Below are positions 1 through 5,589 of a stretch of DNA of 9,822 nt, one piece after another; position 1 is the stretch's first letter, and each line of letters opens with the position of its first letter. This stretch comes from Bacillota bacterium (lineage in GTDB: Bacteria > Bacillota > Tb-RUG-66): contig JAEEYS010000198.1 of NCBI GenBank assembly GCA_016288255.1, positions 1-9,822 on the forward strand. Reading direction: 5' to 3'. The notes beneath the pieces were generated by a model. It did not search any database. It was not told the origin of the DNA and saw nothing but the letters and a program-made list of their open reading frames with translations. The translations under genes were made by a program, and so were the position numbers.

Positions 1-1158
1 CATGTAAACATTGGGACAATCGGACACGTAGATCATGGTAAAACCACATTAACAGCAGCAATCACATCAGTATTGGCAAACAGAGGCTTAGCACAGGCAA
101 CAGCATTTGATATGATAGACAAAGCGCCGGAAGAAAGAGAAAGAGGTATCACTATCGCAACAGCGCACGTGGAATATGAAACAGAAACAAGACACTATGC
201 ACACGTAGACTGCCCAGGCCATGCCGACTATGTTAAAAACATGATCACAGGGGCAGCACAGATGGACGGAGCGATCCTGGTCGTATCCGCAGCAGACGGT
301 CCGATGCCGCAGACAAGAGAACATATCTTGTTGGCAAGACAAGTAGGCGTACCATATATCGTAGTATTCTTGAACAAAGCAGATATGGTAGACGATGACG
401 AATTGTTGGAATTGGTAGAAATGGAAGTCAGAGAATTATTGAGCGAATATGAATTCCCGGGAGACGACATTCCGATCGTAGTAGGATCCGCGTTAAAAGC
501 ATTGGAAGATCCGACAGGTCCATGGGCAGAAGGGATTCTGAAATTGATGGAAGAAGTAGACAACTACATTCCGGAACCGGAAAGAGCGACCGATAAACCA
601 TTCTTGATGCCGGTAGAAGACGTATTCTCTATCACAGGTAGAGGGACAGTAGCAACGGGCAGAGTAGAAAGAGGGGTTATCAGAGTAGGACAGGAAGTAG
701 AAATCTTAGGACTTTCCGATGAAAGAAAGAAAACGGTCGTAACAGGGGTAGAAATGTTCCGTAAGCTGTTGGACGAAGCAATGGCAGGGGACAACATCGG
801 TACCTTATTAAGAGGGATCAAGAAAGAAGAAGTAGAAAGAGGCCAGGTATTGGCACAACCGGGAAGCATCCATCCGCATACCAAATTCAAAGCGGAAGTA
901 TACGTCCTGACAAAAGAAGAAGGTGGGAGACACACACCGTTCTTTAATGGGTACAGACCACAGTTTTATTTCAGAACAACAGACGTAACAGGGGTATTGA
1001 CATTACCGGAAGGGACAGAAATGGTAATGCCGGGGGATAACATCACAATGGAAATCGAACTGATCAACAACATCGCGTTGGACGAAGGACTTCGTTTTGC
1101 GATCAGAGAAGGCGGAAGAACCGTAGGCGCCGGCGTTGTTGCTGAAATCATTGAATAA
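1..1158 (+). CDS. tuf: Elongation factor Tu (3' part, N-terminus cut by window edge)
   Basis: EF-Tu is the cytoplasmic GTPase that carries aminoacyl-tRNA to the ribosomal A site. The open frame runs from base 1, which already encodes [16 protein letters not shown], so the gene starts upstream and about 11 residues are missing; a TTG at 73 in the same frame is internal, not the start. Counting from base 1 as codon 1, the P-loop GHVDHGKT is at 8-15, switch [10 protein letters not shown] begins at 48, DCPGH is at 70-74, NKAD at 125-128 and the SAL G5 motif at 163-165. Domains II and III follow, with the GGRHTPFF and [15 protein letters not shown] signatures, ending EIIE. The 385 residues seen plus about 11 match the usual 395-400. 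No frameshift or missing GTPase residue is visible. A terminator follows 40 bases after the stop, so this is the last gene of its transcript. Its promoter lies outside the window. Confidence 0.98.
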   Translation, partial: HVNIGTIGHVDHGKTTLTAAITSVLANRGLAQATAFDMIDKAPEERERGITIATAHVEYETETRHYAHVDCPGHADYVKNMITGAAQMDGAILVVSAADGPMPQTREHILLARQVGVPYIVVFLNKADMVDDDELLELVEMEVRELLSEYEFPGDDIPIVVGSALKALEDPTGPWAEGILKLMEEVDNYIPEPERATDKPFLMPVEDVFSITGRGTVATGRVERGVIRVGQEVEILGLSDERKKTVVTGVEMFRKLLDEAMAGDNIGTLLRGIKKEEVERGQVLAQPGSIHPHTKFKAEVYVLTKEEGGRHTPFFNGYRPQFYFRTTDVTGVLTLPEGTEMVMPGDNITMEIELINNIALDEGLRFAIREGGRTVGAGVVAEIIE

Positions 1159-1198
1159 GAAGATTTCTATCGAATAAACAACAGGATAAAATAAGATC

Positions 1199-1233
1199 AA
1201 AACTGCTGCGATACCGTCGCAGCAGTTTTTTTT
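1199..1233 (+). terminator. Rho-independent terminator of tuf
   Basis: A perfect 13-bp inverted repeat (1199-1211 with 1217-1229, GC-rich core CTGCTGCGA, 5-base loop TACCG) runs into an eight-T tract at 1226-1233. It lies 40 bases after the tuf stop codon. The stem and U-tract are a textbook intrinsic terminator for the + strand; the A-rich 5' arm could also give weak function in the opposite direction. Confidence 0.95.
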
Positions 1234-1303
1234 AGGATCAAGAGCATCTTCCGTGTAGTCTCGGCCGGCGGGCGTGTCGGTGGTGCTGTTTTACGGGGAT
1301 GGA

Positions 1304-1480
1304 ATGGAACCGATTCTGATACACAGGATGGGAAAGCATGGAAAACAAGACAGAAAAAAGGGAAAATCGAAAAACAAAAGGGAAAGAAGAAAAAAATCGA
1401 CTAAAAAAGCCGGTTTTGCGGAAAAATTTTTAAAAACAAGAAAAAAGACTTTACAGTTTAAAAAAATGCTTGTAAACTAA
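1304..1480 (+). CDS. Doubtful small lysine/arginine-rich ORF
   Basis: An open frame reaches back to a GTG at 1274; the ATG at 1304, five bases after a GGGG run, would be a better start and gives a 58-residue peptide (MEPILIHRMGKHGK...). It is extremely rich in Lys and Arg, has no recognisable domain, membrane segment or signal peptide, and I do not recognise a family. In favour: a terminator-like hairpin begins 7 bases after its stop. Against: the ribosome binding site is weak, no promoter is visible between the tuf terminator and the ORF, and an A-rich strand poor in T gives lysine-rich open frames by chance because AAA and AGA are not stops. If expressed it would rely on read-through from tuf. 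Included only because the terminator placement is suggestive. Confidence 0.2.
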   Translation: MEPILIHRMGKHGKQDRKKGKSKNKRERRKKSTKKAGFAEKFLKTRKKTLQFKKMLVN

Positions 1481-1486
1481 CTTATG

Positions 1487-1519
1487 GAAAGAAGGCAAAA
1501 AAGGGCCTTTTTTCTTTTT
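1487..1519 (+). terminator. Second terminator in the tuf–rpmG spacer
   Basis: A 10-bp stem with one G-U pair (1487-1496 with 1505-1514; 8-base loop AAAAAAGG) is followed by TTTTT at 1515-1519 and a further T run at 1524-1529. It can act as a backup terminator for tuf read-through, shielding the rpmG promoter, or as the terminator of the small ORF just upstream. The stem is A-T rich with a three-pair GC core, so it is weaker than the tuf terminator. Confidence 0.65.
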
Positions 1520-1583
1520 GGCGTTTTTTGTTTGTCAAAAAGGAGAAAGAAAGGTACTCTTTTAGAATATCCGTAAGGAAGAA

Positions 1584-1612
1584 TTGACAATTTTTCAGAA
1601 TTGTGTTACATT
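1584..1612 (+). promoter_or_regulatory. Promoter of rpmG-secE-nusG-rplK-rplA
   Basis: A perfect -35 TTGACA (1584-1589) is separated by 17 bases from a -10 TACATT (1607-1612), preceded by an extended -10 TG (1604-1605, TGT just before the hexamer). This is a strong housekeeping-sigma promoter with a predicted start near 1619, giving a leader of about 90 bases before rpmG. Confidence 0.88.
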
Positions 1613-1642
1613 ATTAGGGTGCTTTACTTATTTTGGTGTAAT

Positions 1643-1669
1643 GGCCTTAATTTCCAATTAAGGTCTTTT
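1643..1669 (+). promoter_or_regulatory. Terminator-like hairpin in the rpmG leader
   Basis: Bases 1643-1652 pair with 1656-1665 (10 bp, one G-U, 3-base loop TCC), and the stem is followed at once by TTTT and then alternating TA. It lies about 25 bases after the predicted transcription start and about 45 bases before the rpmG ATG. The form is that of a weak intrinsic terminator or attenuator; it could equally be a 5' stabilising stem. I do not recognise it as a named leader family. Confidence 0.55.
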
Positions 1670-1709
1670 ATATATACAATCACAATTTTCTAGGAGGGTG
1701 AAAAGGTTT

Positions 1710-1859
1710 ATGAGAGTGAACATTATTTTGGCATGTACGGAATGTAAAAACAGAAATTACACAACATCCAAAAACAAAAGAAAAAATCCGGAACGGATCG
1801 AAATGAAAAAATACTGCAAACACTGTAAAACACATACGCTACACAGAGAAACTAGGTAA
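1710..1859 (+). CDS. rpmG: 50S ribosomal protein L33, zinc-binding type
   Basis: A 49-residue protein beginning [17 protein letters not shown] and ending in THTLHRETR, the length and pattern of bacterial L33, a small protein near the E site of the 50S subunit. Two CxxC pairs, C9/C12 and C36/C39, form the zinc ribbon of the C+ type, as opposed to the zinc-independent C- paralogues that some Bacillota induce under zinc limitation. A strong Shine-Dalgarno AGGAGGGTG lies at 1692-1700, 9 bases before the ATG. It is the first gene after the 1584 promoter and is followed by secE after 15 bases, the usual Firmicutes order. Its small size makes it easy to miss in ORF calling. Confidence 0.96.
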   Translation: MRVNIILACTECKNRNYTTSKNKRKNPERIEMKKYCKHCKTHTLHRETR

Positions 1860-1874
1860 AGCGAGGTAGTAATA

Positions 1875-2099
1875 ATGCCACAAAAAGAAAATAGAAAACC
1901 AAATATTTTTGCAAGGATGCTCAATAAGATCAAACAGTATTTTAAAGAAGTCAGAGCAGAATTAAAAAAAGTATCTTGGCCGGATAAAAAGGAACTGAAA
2001 ACTTCTTCTCTGGTAGTGTTGGCAACATTGGTCGTTTCTGCATTGTTTATCTGGATTGCAGACTCTATCATCAGCTATATTTTACATTTCTTGCTGTAA
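1875..2099 (+). CDS. secE: Protein translocase subunit SecE
   Basis: SecE is the small essential subunit that clamps SecY in the SecYEG translocase of the cytoplasmic membrane. The 74-residue product is the short Gram-positive form with a single membrane segment (E. coli SecE has three). It has a basic N-terminus, the amphipathic conserved motif ELKKVSWPDKKEL at about residues 29-41, then one hydrophobic helix at about 46-73 running to the C-terminus. The ATG follows a modest GAGGT site at 1863-1867. Its place between rpmG and nusG is the widely conserved order; nusG begins 16 bases after its stop. Confidence 0.96.
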   Translation: MPQKENRKPNIFARMLNKIKQYFKEVRAELKKVSWPDKKELKTSSLVVLATLVVSALFIWIADSIISYILHFLL

Positions 2100-2115
2100 A
2101 TGAGGTCATGGGTCT

Positions 2116-2712
2116 ATGAAAGAAAAGGAAGACGTATTGGAAGTAAAAGAAGAAGTTTTAGAGAACCAAAGCCAAGAGGAAACACAAGATGTGAGATGGT
2201 ATGTGGTTCATACGTATTCCGGATATGAAAACAAAGTAAAGGTCAATCTGGAACGGCGTGTGGAATCCATGGCCATGGAAGACAAGATCTTTCGGGTCGT
2301 TGTTCCCATGGAAGAACAAATCGTAATCAAAAACGGGAAAAGAAAAGTCGTGAATCGGAAGATCTATCCCGGCTATGTTTTGGTTGAAATGGTCATTACA
2401 GACGATTCCTGGTATGTCGTAAGAAATACGCCGGGGGTCACGGGGTTTGTGGGACCCGGTTCCAAACCGGTGCCTTTAAGCGATGAGGAAAGCAGAAATA
2501 TTCTCAGAATGATGGGAATCGAAGAACCGAAGATAGAACTGGATGTGGAAATCGGGGAAGAAGTCAGAGTGATCAGCGGCCCATTCAGCAACTTTACCGG
2601 AAAGATCGAAGCGATTTATCCGGATAAAGAAAAGGTGAAGGTGACAGTTTCCATGTTTGGCCGCCCCACACCGATAGAATTGAGTTATACGCAGATAGAA
2701 AAAATATTATAA
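2116..2712 (+). CDS. nusG: Transcription termination/antitermination factor NusG
   Basis: NusG binds the clamp of elongating RNA polymerase, modulating pausing and termination and linking it to Rho or the ribosome. The 198-residue product has an NGN domain starting at RWYVVHTYSGYE (residue 27), with FRVVVP and YPGYVLVEM signatures and VRNTPGVTGFVG, then a C-terminal KOW domain from about residue 140 (VRVISGPFSNFTGKIEAI). It is about 20 residues longer than the B. subtilis protein because of an acidic, low-complexity N-terminal extension (residues 1-25, mostly Glu, Lys, Val, Gln). The chosen ATG has GAGG at 2103-2106, 9 bases upstream. An alternative GTG at 2191 with AGAGGA at 2175-2180 would remove the extension and give 173 residues. 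The family assignment is certain; the start is less so. Confidence 0.96.
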   Translation: MKEKEDVLEVKEEVLENQSQEETQDVRWYVVHTYSGYENKVKVNLERRVESMAMEDKIFRVVVPMEEQIVIKNGKRKVVNRKIYPGYVLVEMVITDDSWYVVRNTPGVTGFVGPGSKPVPLSDEESRNILRMMGIEEPKIELDVEIGEEVRVISGPFSNFTGKIEAIYPDKEKVKVTVSMFGRPTPIELSYTQIEKIL

Positions 2713-2745
2713 GGAAGACAGAATATAAAATAGGAGGTGGAATAT

Positions 2746-3171
2746 ATGGCAAAAAAAGCAATTGGATTTATAAAATTACAGATCCCTGCAGGAAAAGCGA
2801 CTCCGGCACCACCGGTTGGACCGGCTTTGGGGCAGCACGGGGTAAACATTATGGGTTTCTGTAAAGATTTTAATGCGCAGACAGCAAATCAGGCAGGGAT
2901 GATCATTCCTGTAGAAATTACAGTTTATCAGGACAGATCTTTTTCTTTTATCACAAAAACACCGCCGGCCGCAAACCTTTTGAAAAAAGCGATCGGATTG
3001 GAAAGCGGCTCCGCTACACCGAACCGTGTTAAAGTAGCTTCCGTGACAAAAGATCAATTGAGAGAAATCGCTGAACTCAAAATGAAAGACTTAAACGCAA
3101 ATACTGTAGAAGCTGCTATGAGCATGATCGCAGGAACAGCCAGAAGCATGGGCATCACAGTAGAAGAGTAA
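2746..3171 (+). CDS. rplK: 50S ribosomal protein L11
   Basis: L11 binds the GTPase-associated region of 23S rRNA at the base of the L7/L12 stalk and takes part in factor binding and, in many bacteria, the RelA stringent response. The 141-residue product matches the family length. The N-terminal domain contains the proline-rich switch segment with prolines 20, 22, 23 and 26, the thiostrepton-contact region; the C-terminal RNA-binding domain includes [10 protein letters not shown] and ends SMGITVEE. The start is ATG 2746, 6 bases after AGGAGGTGG (2732-2740). An in-frame GTG at 2737 lies inside the Shine-Dalgarno sequence and is rejected. It follows nusG by 33 bases with no terminator, so it is co-transcribed. 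Confidence 0.98.
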   Translation: MAKKAIGFIKLQIPAGKATPAPPVGPALGQHGVNIMGFCKDFNAQTANQAGMIIPVEITVYQDRSFSFITKTPPAANLLKKAIGLESGSATPNRVKVASVTKDQLREIAELKMKDLNANTVEAAMSMIAGTARSMGITVEE

Positions 3172-3189
3172 GAGTTACTTGCCAAAGAA

Positions 3190-3219
3190 GTGGGAGGTCA
3201 TTGACCGCAAATTTACCAC
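3190..3219 (+). promoter_or_regulatory. Probable L1-binding autoregulatory site in the rplK–rplA spacer
   Basis: The spacer can fold as an outer stem GTGG/CCAC (3190-3193 with 3216-3219) and an inner stem GGTC/GACC (3196-3199 with 3203-3206), joined by an asymmetric internal loop: GA on the 5' side and nine bases (3207-3215) on the 3' side. Two short helices flanking an asymmetric loop, with GGGAGG on the 5' strand, resemble the L1-binding site of 23S rRNA and of L1 mRNAs, where L1 represses its own translation. The site ends 2 bases before the rplA Shine-Dalgarno (3222-3227), well placed to block initiation. The fold is read by eye and L1 binding is inferred. Confidence 0.6.
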
Positions 3220-3235
3220 GAAGGAGGAAAAAAAC

Positions 3236-3934
3236 ATGGCAAAAAGAAGTAAAACATATCAAGAACAAGTAAAACAAATCGATAAAACGAAAGCATATGA
3301 TCCGGCAGAAGCCATTCAGCTGGCAACAAGCATGGCAAAAGCAAAGTTTGACGAAACGCTGGAGCTTTCCATTAAATTAGGGGTTGACCCGAGACATGCA
3401 AATCAACAAGTCAGAGGCGCGGTAGTACTTCCTCACGGAACAGGGAAAACAGTCAGAGTGCTTGTATTTGCAAAAGATAAAAAAATTGATGAAGCTTTGG
3501 AAGCGGGCGCTGATTATGCAGGCGGCGAAGAATATGCTACAAAGATCCAAAAAGAAAACTGGTTCGATTTTGACGTAGCAGTAGCAACACCGGATATGAT
3601 GGGTGTTGTGGGACGTTTGGGCCGTGTGCTTGGACCAAAAGGCTTGATGCCGAACCCAAAATCAGGCACTGTTACATTTGATGTAGCAGAAGCGATCAAA
3701 GATATCAAAGCTGGTAAGATTGAATATAGAGTAGATAAGACCAGTATCGTTCATGCTCCATTTGGAAAAGTATCTTTCGGACAGGAAAAATTATTGGATA
3801 ACTATCATGCGATCATCGACGCTATCGTAAAAGCAAAACCAGTTGCAGCAAAAGGCCAATATTTAAGATCCGTAGCAGTATCCACCACAATGGGACCGGG
3901 CGTAAAAATAAATGTGCAAAAAGCACAAGATTAA
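3236..3934 (+). CDS. rplA: 50S ribosomal protein L1
   Basis: L1 forms the mobile stalk beside the E site, helps release deacylated tRNA and can repress its own mRNA. The 232-residue product has the usual length. It begins [13 protein letters not shown], carries the conserved segment [22 protein letters not shown] (about residues 122-143), and ends in the conserved GPGVKINV region. The start is ATG 3236, with AGGAGG at 3222-3227. An in-frame TTG at 3179 would add 19 residues, but it has no ribosome binding site and would translate across the structured spacer, so it is rejected. The next promoter begins one base after its stop codon. Confidence 0.98.
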   Translation: MAKRSKTYQEQVKQIDKTKAYDPAEAIQLATSMAKAKFDETLELSIKLGVDPRHANQQVRGAVVLPHGTGKTVRVLVFAKDKKIDEALEAGADYAGGEEYATKIQKENWFDFDVAVATPDMMGVVGRLGRVLGPKGLMPNPKSGTVTFDVAEAIKDIKAGKIEYRVDKTSIVHAPFGKVSFGQEKLLDNYHAIIDAIVKAKPVAAKGQYLRSVAVSTTMGPGVKINVQKAQD

Positions 3935-3935
3935 A

Positions 3936-3964
3936 TTGACAAAAGTTTTTTTGTCTGTTAGAAT
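3936..3964 (+). promoter_or_regulatory. Promoter of rplJ-rplL
   Basis: A perfect -35 TTGACA (3936-3941), a 17-base spacer with a T7 run, and -10 TAGAAT (3959-3964) preceded by an extended TG (3956-3957). The predicted start is near 3971, giving a leader of about 178 bases. The -35 begins one base after the rplA stop codon. This lets the stalk proteins be made independently of the rpmG-rplA transcript. Confidence 0.9.
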
Positions 3965-3970
3965 CTTTAA

Positions 3971-4079
3971 GGACAATAAAATAGGAAGCTGTAGACAGCA
4001 GGGGCAAATTGCCTGAACCTTTCGGTAAAATGCTTAATCATCCTGCCAAGGCAAATGGTAATAAAAGAAGACTGAAATC
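3971..4079 (+). promoter_or_regulatory. L10 leader RNA of rplJL
   Basis: The untranslated leader has the hallmarks of the bacterial L10 leader: a GCAGG (3998-4002) to CCTGC (4042-4046) closing stem, an inner GGCA/TGCC hairpin (4003-4006 with 4010-4013), an ACC/GGT-type small stem around 4017-4026, and the AATGCTTAATC-type unpaired stretch. In this family the L10-(L7/L12) complex binds the leader and lowers rplJL expression; in B. subtilis this works by transcription attenuation. A terminator directly follows here (4080-4114), supporting the same mode. A short AGAAG at 4066-4070 is complementary to CTTCT in the terminator 5' arm (4082-4086) and may be part of the antiterminator. Confidence 0.85.
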
Positions 4080-4114
4080 GCCTTCTGCAACATGCTGTTT
4101 GCAGAAGGCTTTTT
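4080..4114 (+). terminator. Attenuator terminator upstream of rplJ
   Basis: A perfect 11-bp stem (4080-4090 with 4099-4109, core GCCTTCTGC, 8-base loop) followed by TTTTT (4110-4114). It lies between the rplJ promoter and the rplJ start, so it must be conditional: the expected regulated terminator of the L10 leader. It would also act on any transcript reading in from rplA. Confidence 0.92.
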
Positions 4115-4148
4115 ATTTGGAACAATCTTAAGGAGGTGAAATAACCTT

Positions 4149-4688
4149 ATGAGCGAAGAATTCAAAAACAAAAACAGGATCGCAAAAGAACAAGAAGTTG
4201 CTGAATTGACAGAAAAAATCGGAAAAGCCAGCTCTGTTGTTTTGGCAGACTACAAAGGACTGAGCGTAAAAGAAGTAACAGAATTGCGCAGCCTTTTGAG
4301 AGAAAACGGTGTAGAATCTCGGGTCGCTAAAAATACATTGATCAACCTGGCGATCAAAGATATGGATCTGGAAGACTTAAAGCCATATTTGAACGGACCT
4401 ACCGCTATTGCCATCAGTTATGACAATCCGGTAGCCCCCGCAAAGATGATCACGGAATTCAATAAAAAGACCAAAAAATTAGAAATCAAAGCCGGTGTGG
4501 TAGAAGGTCGCTTTATTGATGAAAACGGCGTAAAAGATTTGGCATCCTTGCCGTCCAAAGAAGAATTGATCGCAAAAACACTCGGCACATTGAACGCGCC
4601 GATCACAAGCTTCGTATCCGTTCTTTCCGGCACAGTAAGAAACTTGCTTTATGCATTGAATGCCATCCAGGAACAAAAAGCAGAATAA
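4149..4688 (+). CDS. rplJ: 50S ribosomal protein L10
   Basis: L10 anchors the L7/L12 stalk to 23S rRNA and, with L7/L12, represses its own operon. The 179-residue product fits the family (about 165-180). The N-terminal rRNA-binding domain includes the VVLADYKGLSVKEVTELR and RVAKNTL motifs; the C-terminal helix (about 150-179, TSFVSVLSGTVRNLLYALNAIQEQ) is the L7/L12 dimer-binding arm. The ATG follows a near-perfect AAGGAGGTGA (4130-4139), 9 bases away. It is the first gene after the L10 leader and is followed by rplL. Confidence 0.97.
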   Translation: MSEEFKNKNRIAKEQEVAELTEKIGKASSVVLADYKGLSVKEVTELRSLLRENGVESRVAKNTLINLAIKDMDLEDLKPYLNGPTAIAISYDNPVAPAKMITEFNKKTKKLEIKAGVVEGRFIDENGVKDLASLPSKEELIAKTLGTLNAPITSFVSVLSGTVRNLLYALNAIQEQKAE

Positions 4689-4773
4689 GGTATAGTGGAT
4701 AAAATAAGGAATAAATAATAAAAATTCAAATAAAATCAGAAAATCAAAGAAGAAAATCTAGGAGGATTTTATC
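4689..4773. other. A/T-rich rplJ–rplL spacer
   Basis: An 85-base spacer, mostly A with little C or G, that shows no inverted repeat of note, no terminator and no promoter I would support. It ends in the rplL Shine-Dalgarno TAGGAGGA (4760-4767). An unstructured A/U-rich leader is consistent with strong rplL translation, since several L7/L12 copies are needed per L10; that role is inferred. Confidence 0.5.
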
Positions 4774-5148
4774 ATGACAAGAGAAGAATTAATTGAAGCC
4801 ATTAGCAATATGACAGTTTTAGAATTATCTGAATTAGTAAAAGATTTGGAAGAAAAATTTGGTGTTTCCGCAGCAGCTCCTGTAGCAGTAGCAGCAGCTC
4901 CTGGCGCAGCAGCAGGCGCAGCAGAAGAAGAAGAAAAAACAGAATTTGACGTAGTATTAAAAGGTGCTGGCGCAGAAAAAATCAAAGTAATCAAAGTCGT
5001 AAGAGAAATCACAGGTTTAGGCTTGAAAGAAGCAAAAGAATTAGTTGACAACGCTCCAAAACCAGTAAAAGAAAAAGTTTCCAAAGAAGAAGCTAACGAA
5101 GTAAAAACAAAATTAGAAGAAGTTGGCGCAGAAGTAGAAGTAAAATAA
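4774..5148 (+). CDS. rplL: 50S ribosomal protein L7/L12
   Basis: L7/L12 is the multicopy stalk protein that recruits translation GTPases such as EF-Tu and EF-G. The 124-residue product has the standard three-part build: N-terminal dimerisation domain (about 1-32), a flexible Ala/Gly-rich hinge (about 33-55, [18 protein letters not shown] then a Glu run), and the C-terminal factor-binding domain with [48 protein letters not shown] residues, including the conserved K-V-I-K-x-V-R-E face. A clear Shine-Dalgarno AGGAGG (4761-4766) precedes the ATG by 7 bases. A terminator follows 17 bases after the stop, so the unit ends here and rpoB is transcribed separately. Confidence 0.98.
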   Translation: MTREELIEAISNMTVLELSELVKDLEEKFGVSAAAPVAVAAAPGAAAGAAEEEEKTEFDVVLKGAGAEKIKVIKVVREITGLGLKEAKELVDNAPKPVKEKVSKEEANEVKTKLEEVGAEVEVK

Positions 5149-5165
5149 TCTATTTTCATACAATC

Positions 5166-5195
5166 AAAAAGGTATCCTTCGGGATACCTTTTTTT
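5166..5195 (+). terminator. Rho-independent terminator of rplJL
   Basis: Stem GGTATCC/GGATACC (5171-5177 with 5182-5188) closed by a stable TTCG tetraloop, followed by seven Ts (5189-5195); flanking A5/T5 extend the stem to 12 bp. It is a strong intrinsic terminator directly after rplL that separates rplJL from rpoBC. Confidence 0.96.
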
Positions 5196-5448
5196 ATTTG
5201 AACCGCTGTTTAAAATGAGATCGTTAAAAGCACCCCCATCAAAAATATCTTATCATCATGTAGAATGCGCCCCTCAAAAGATCCTTTTTTCCATGAAAGA
5301 TGAGGCTTCCTTTATTCGCACAGAGCGAAACATACGGCAAAGAGGGATTTGCCGCGCTTTAGAAAAGCTCCTTTTTTTCAAAAACTTTTTTAAATGAAAA
5401 ACAAATACGAGTATTTAAAAAAAGTTATCAAAAAATCAAAAAAATTTC
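5196..5448. other. Gene-free stretch upstream of the rpoB promoter
   Basis: No supportable gene. A 60-codon frame opens at ATG 5215 but has no ribosome binding site or recognisable motif. The only clear structure is a long-stem inverted repeat at 5322-5360. The rest is A/T-rich, with T and A runs around 5371-5390 and 5416-5444. Confidence 0.55.
5322..5360. repeat. Bulged inverted repeat of unknown role
   Basis: A perfect 7-bp stem CGGCAAA/TTTGCCG (5335-5341 with 5348-5354, loop GAGGGA) is continued by a second helix AGCG/CGCT (5324-5327 with 5355-5358) across a 7-base bulge on the 5' side. No T-run follows directly (the next is at 5372-5378 on the + strand), so it is a poor terminator. It could be part of an RNA or a protein-binding dyad. 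Confidence 0.5.
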
Positions 5449-5477
5449 TTGCCATTTGCTTTTTCGAGTGATAAAAT
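5449..5477 (+). promoter_or_regulatory. Main rpoB promoter (P1)
   Basis: -35 TTGCCA (5449-5454), 17-base spacer, -10 TAAAAT (5472-5477) with an extended TG at 5469-5470. The predicted start is near 5484, giving an untranslated leader of about 147 bases. A second TATAAAAT-like stretch overlaps downstream (5478-5484) and could shift the start by a few bases. Confidence 0.75.
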
Positions 5478-5495
5478 TATAAAATGCGACTAGTG

Positions 5496-5542
5496 TCTGT
5501 ATGTACCGATATATAGACCGATATATGGGCTGATACAGAGCC
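5496..5542 (+). promoter_or_regulatory. Structured rpoB leader with tandem repeat
   Basis: Two copies of ACCGATATAT (5505-5514 and 5517-5526) repeat with a 12-base period. They are enclosed by a perfect 7-bp stem TCTGTAT/ATACAGA (5496-5502 with 5533-5539). A competing hairpin GGCT/AGCC (5528-5531 with 5539-5542) would use part of the same region, so the two folds cannot both be complete. The segment lies inside the predicted P1 transcript. No named leader family is recognised; a regulatory role is inferred. Confidence 0.45.
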
Positions 5543-5575
5543 GTATAGATTGTGCGGAACATGGTTAGAATATAT

Positions 5576-5584
5576 TGGTATAAT
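5576..5584 (+). promoter_or_regulatory. Possible second rpoB promoter (P2)
   Basis: A consensus -10 TATAAT (5579-5584) is preceded by an extended TG (5576-5577). The base positions 17 upstream (5556-5561, GGAACA) match the -35 consensus only in the last three bases, so activity would rest on the extended -10 or an activator. The predicted start is near 5591, about 40 bases before the rpoB ATG. Confidence 0.5.
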
Positions 5585-5589
5585 ATGCA

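Larger units (their letters stand above)
1234..1583. other. tuf–rpmG spacer, no confident gene
   Basis: This stretch separates the tuf terminator from the rpmG promoter. It holds a short GC-rich patch (28 of the 40 bases at 1251-1290 are G or C, unlike its surroundings), a purine-rich stretch around 1340-1415 containing a doubtful lysine-rich ORF, and a second terminator-like hairpin at 1487-1519. No tRNA cloverleaf and no convincing promoter was seen before 1584. Confidence 0.6.

Noticed and set aside
73..1158. tuf starting at TTG 73
   Set aside because: The same frame continues to base 1 and encodes the P-loop upstream of 73; the true start is outside the window.
1532..1568. TTGTCA ... TAGAAT as an earlier rpmG promoter
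   Set aside because: The spacing is 25 bases, too long for a sigma-70-type promoter; the 1584-1612 pair is far better.
2737..2745. GTG start for rplK adding three residues
   Set aside because: The GTG is part of the Shine-Dalgarno AGGAGGTGG; ATG 2746 gives the conserved MAKK N-terminus.
3179..3235. TTG start for rplA adding 19 residues
   Set aside because: No ribosome binding site upstream, and the added codons overlap the structured L1-like site; ATG 3236 has AGGAGG and the conserved N-terminus.
4691..4696. TATAGT as a -10 box for a separate rplL promoter
   Set aside because: No -35-like hexamer at 16-18 bases upstream, which falls in the rplJ coding sequence.
5215..5397. 60-codon + strand ORF in the rplL-rpoB gap
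   Set aside because: No ribosome binding site, no promoter, no recognisable motif; it spans the inverted repeat at 5322-5360.
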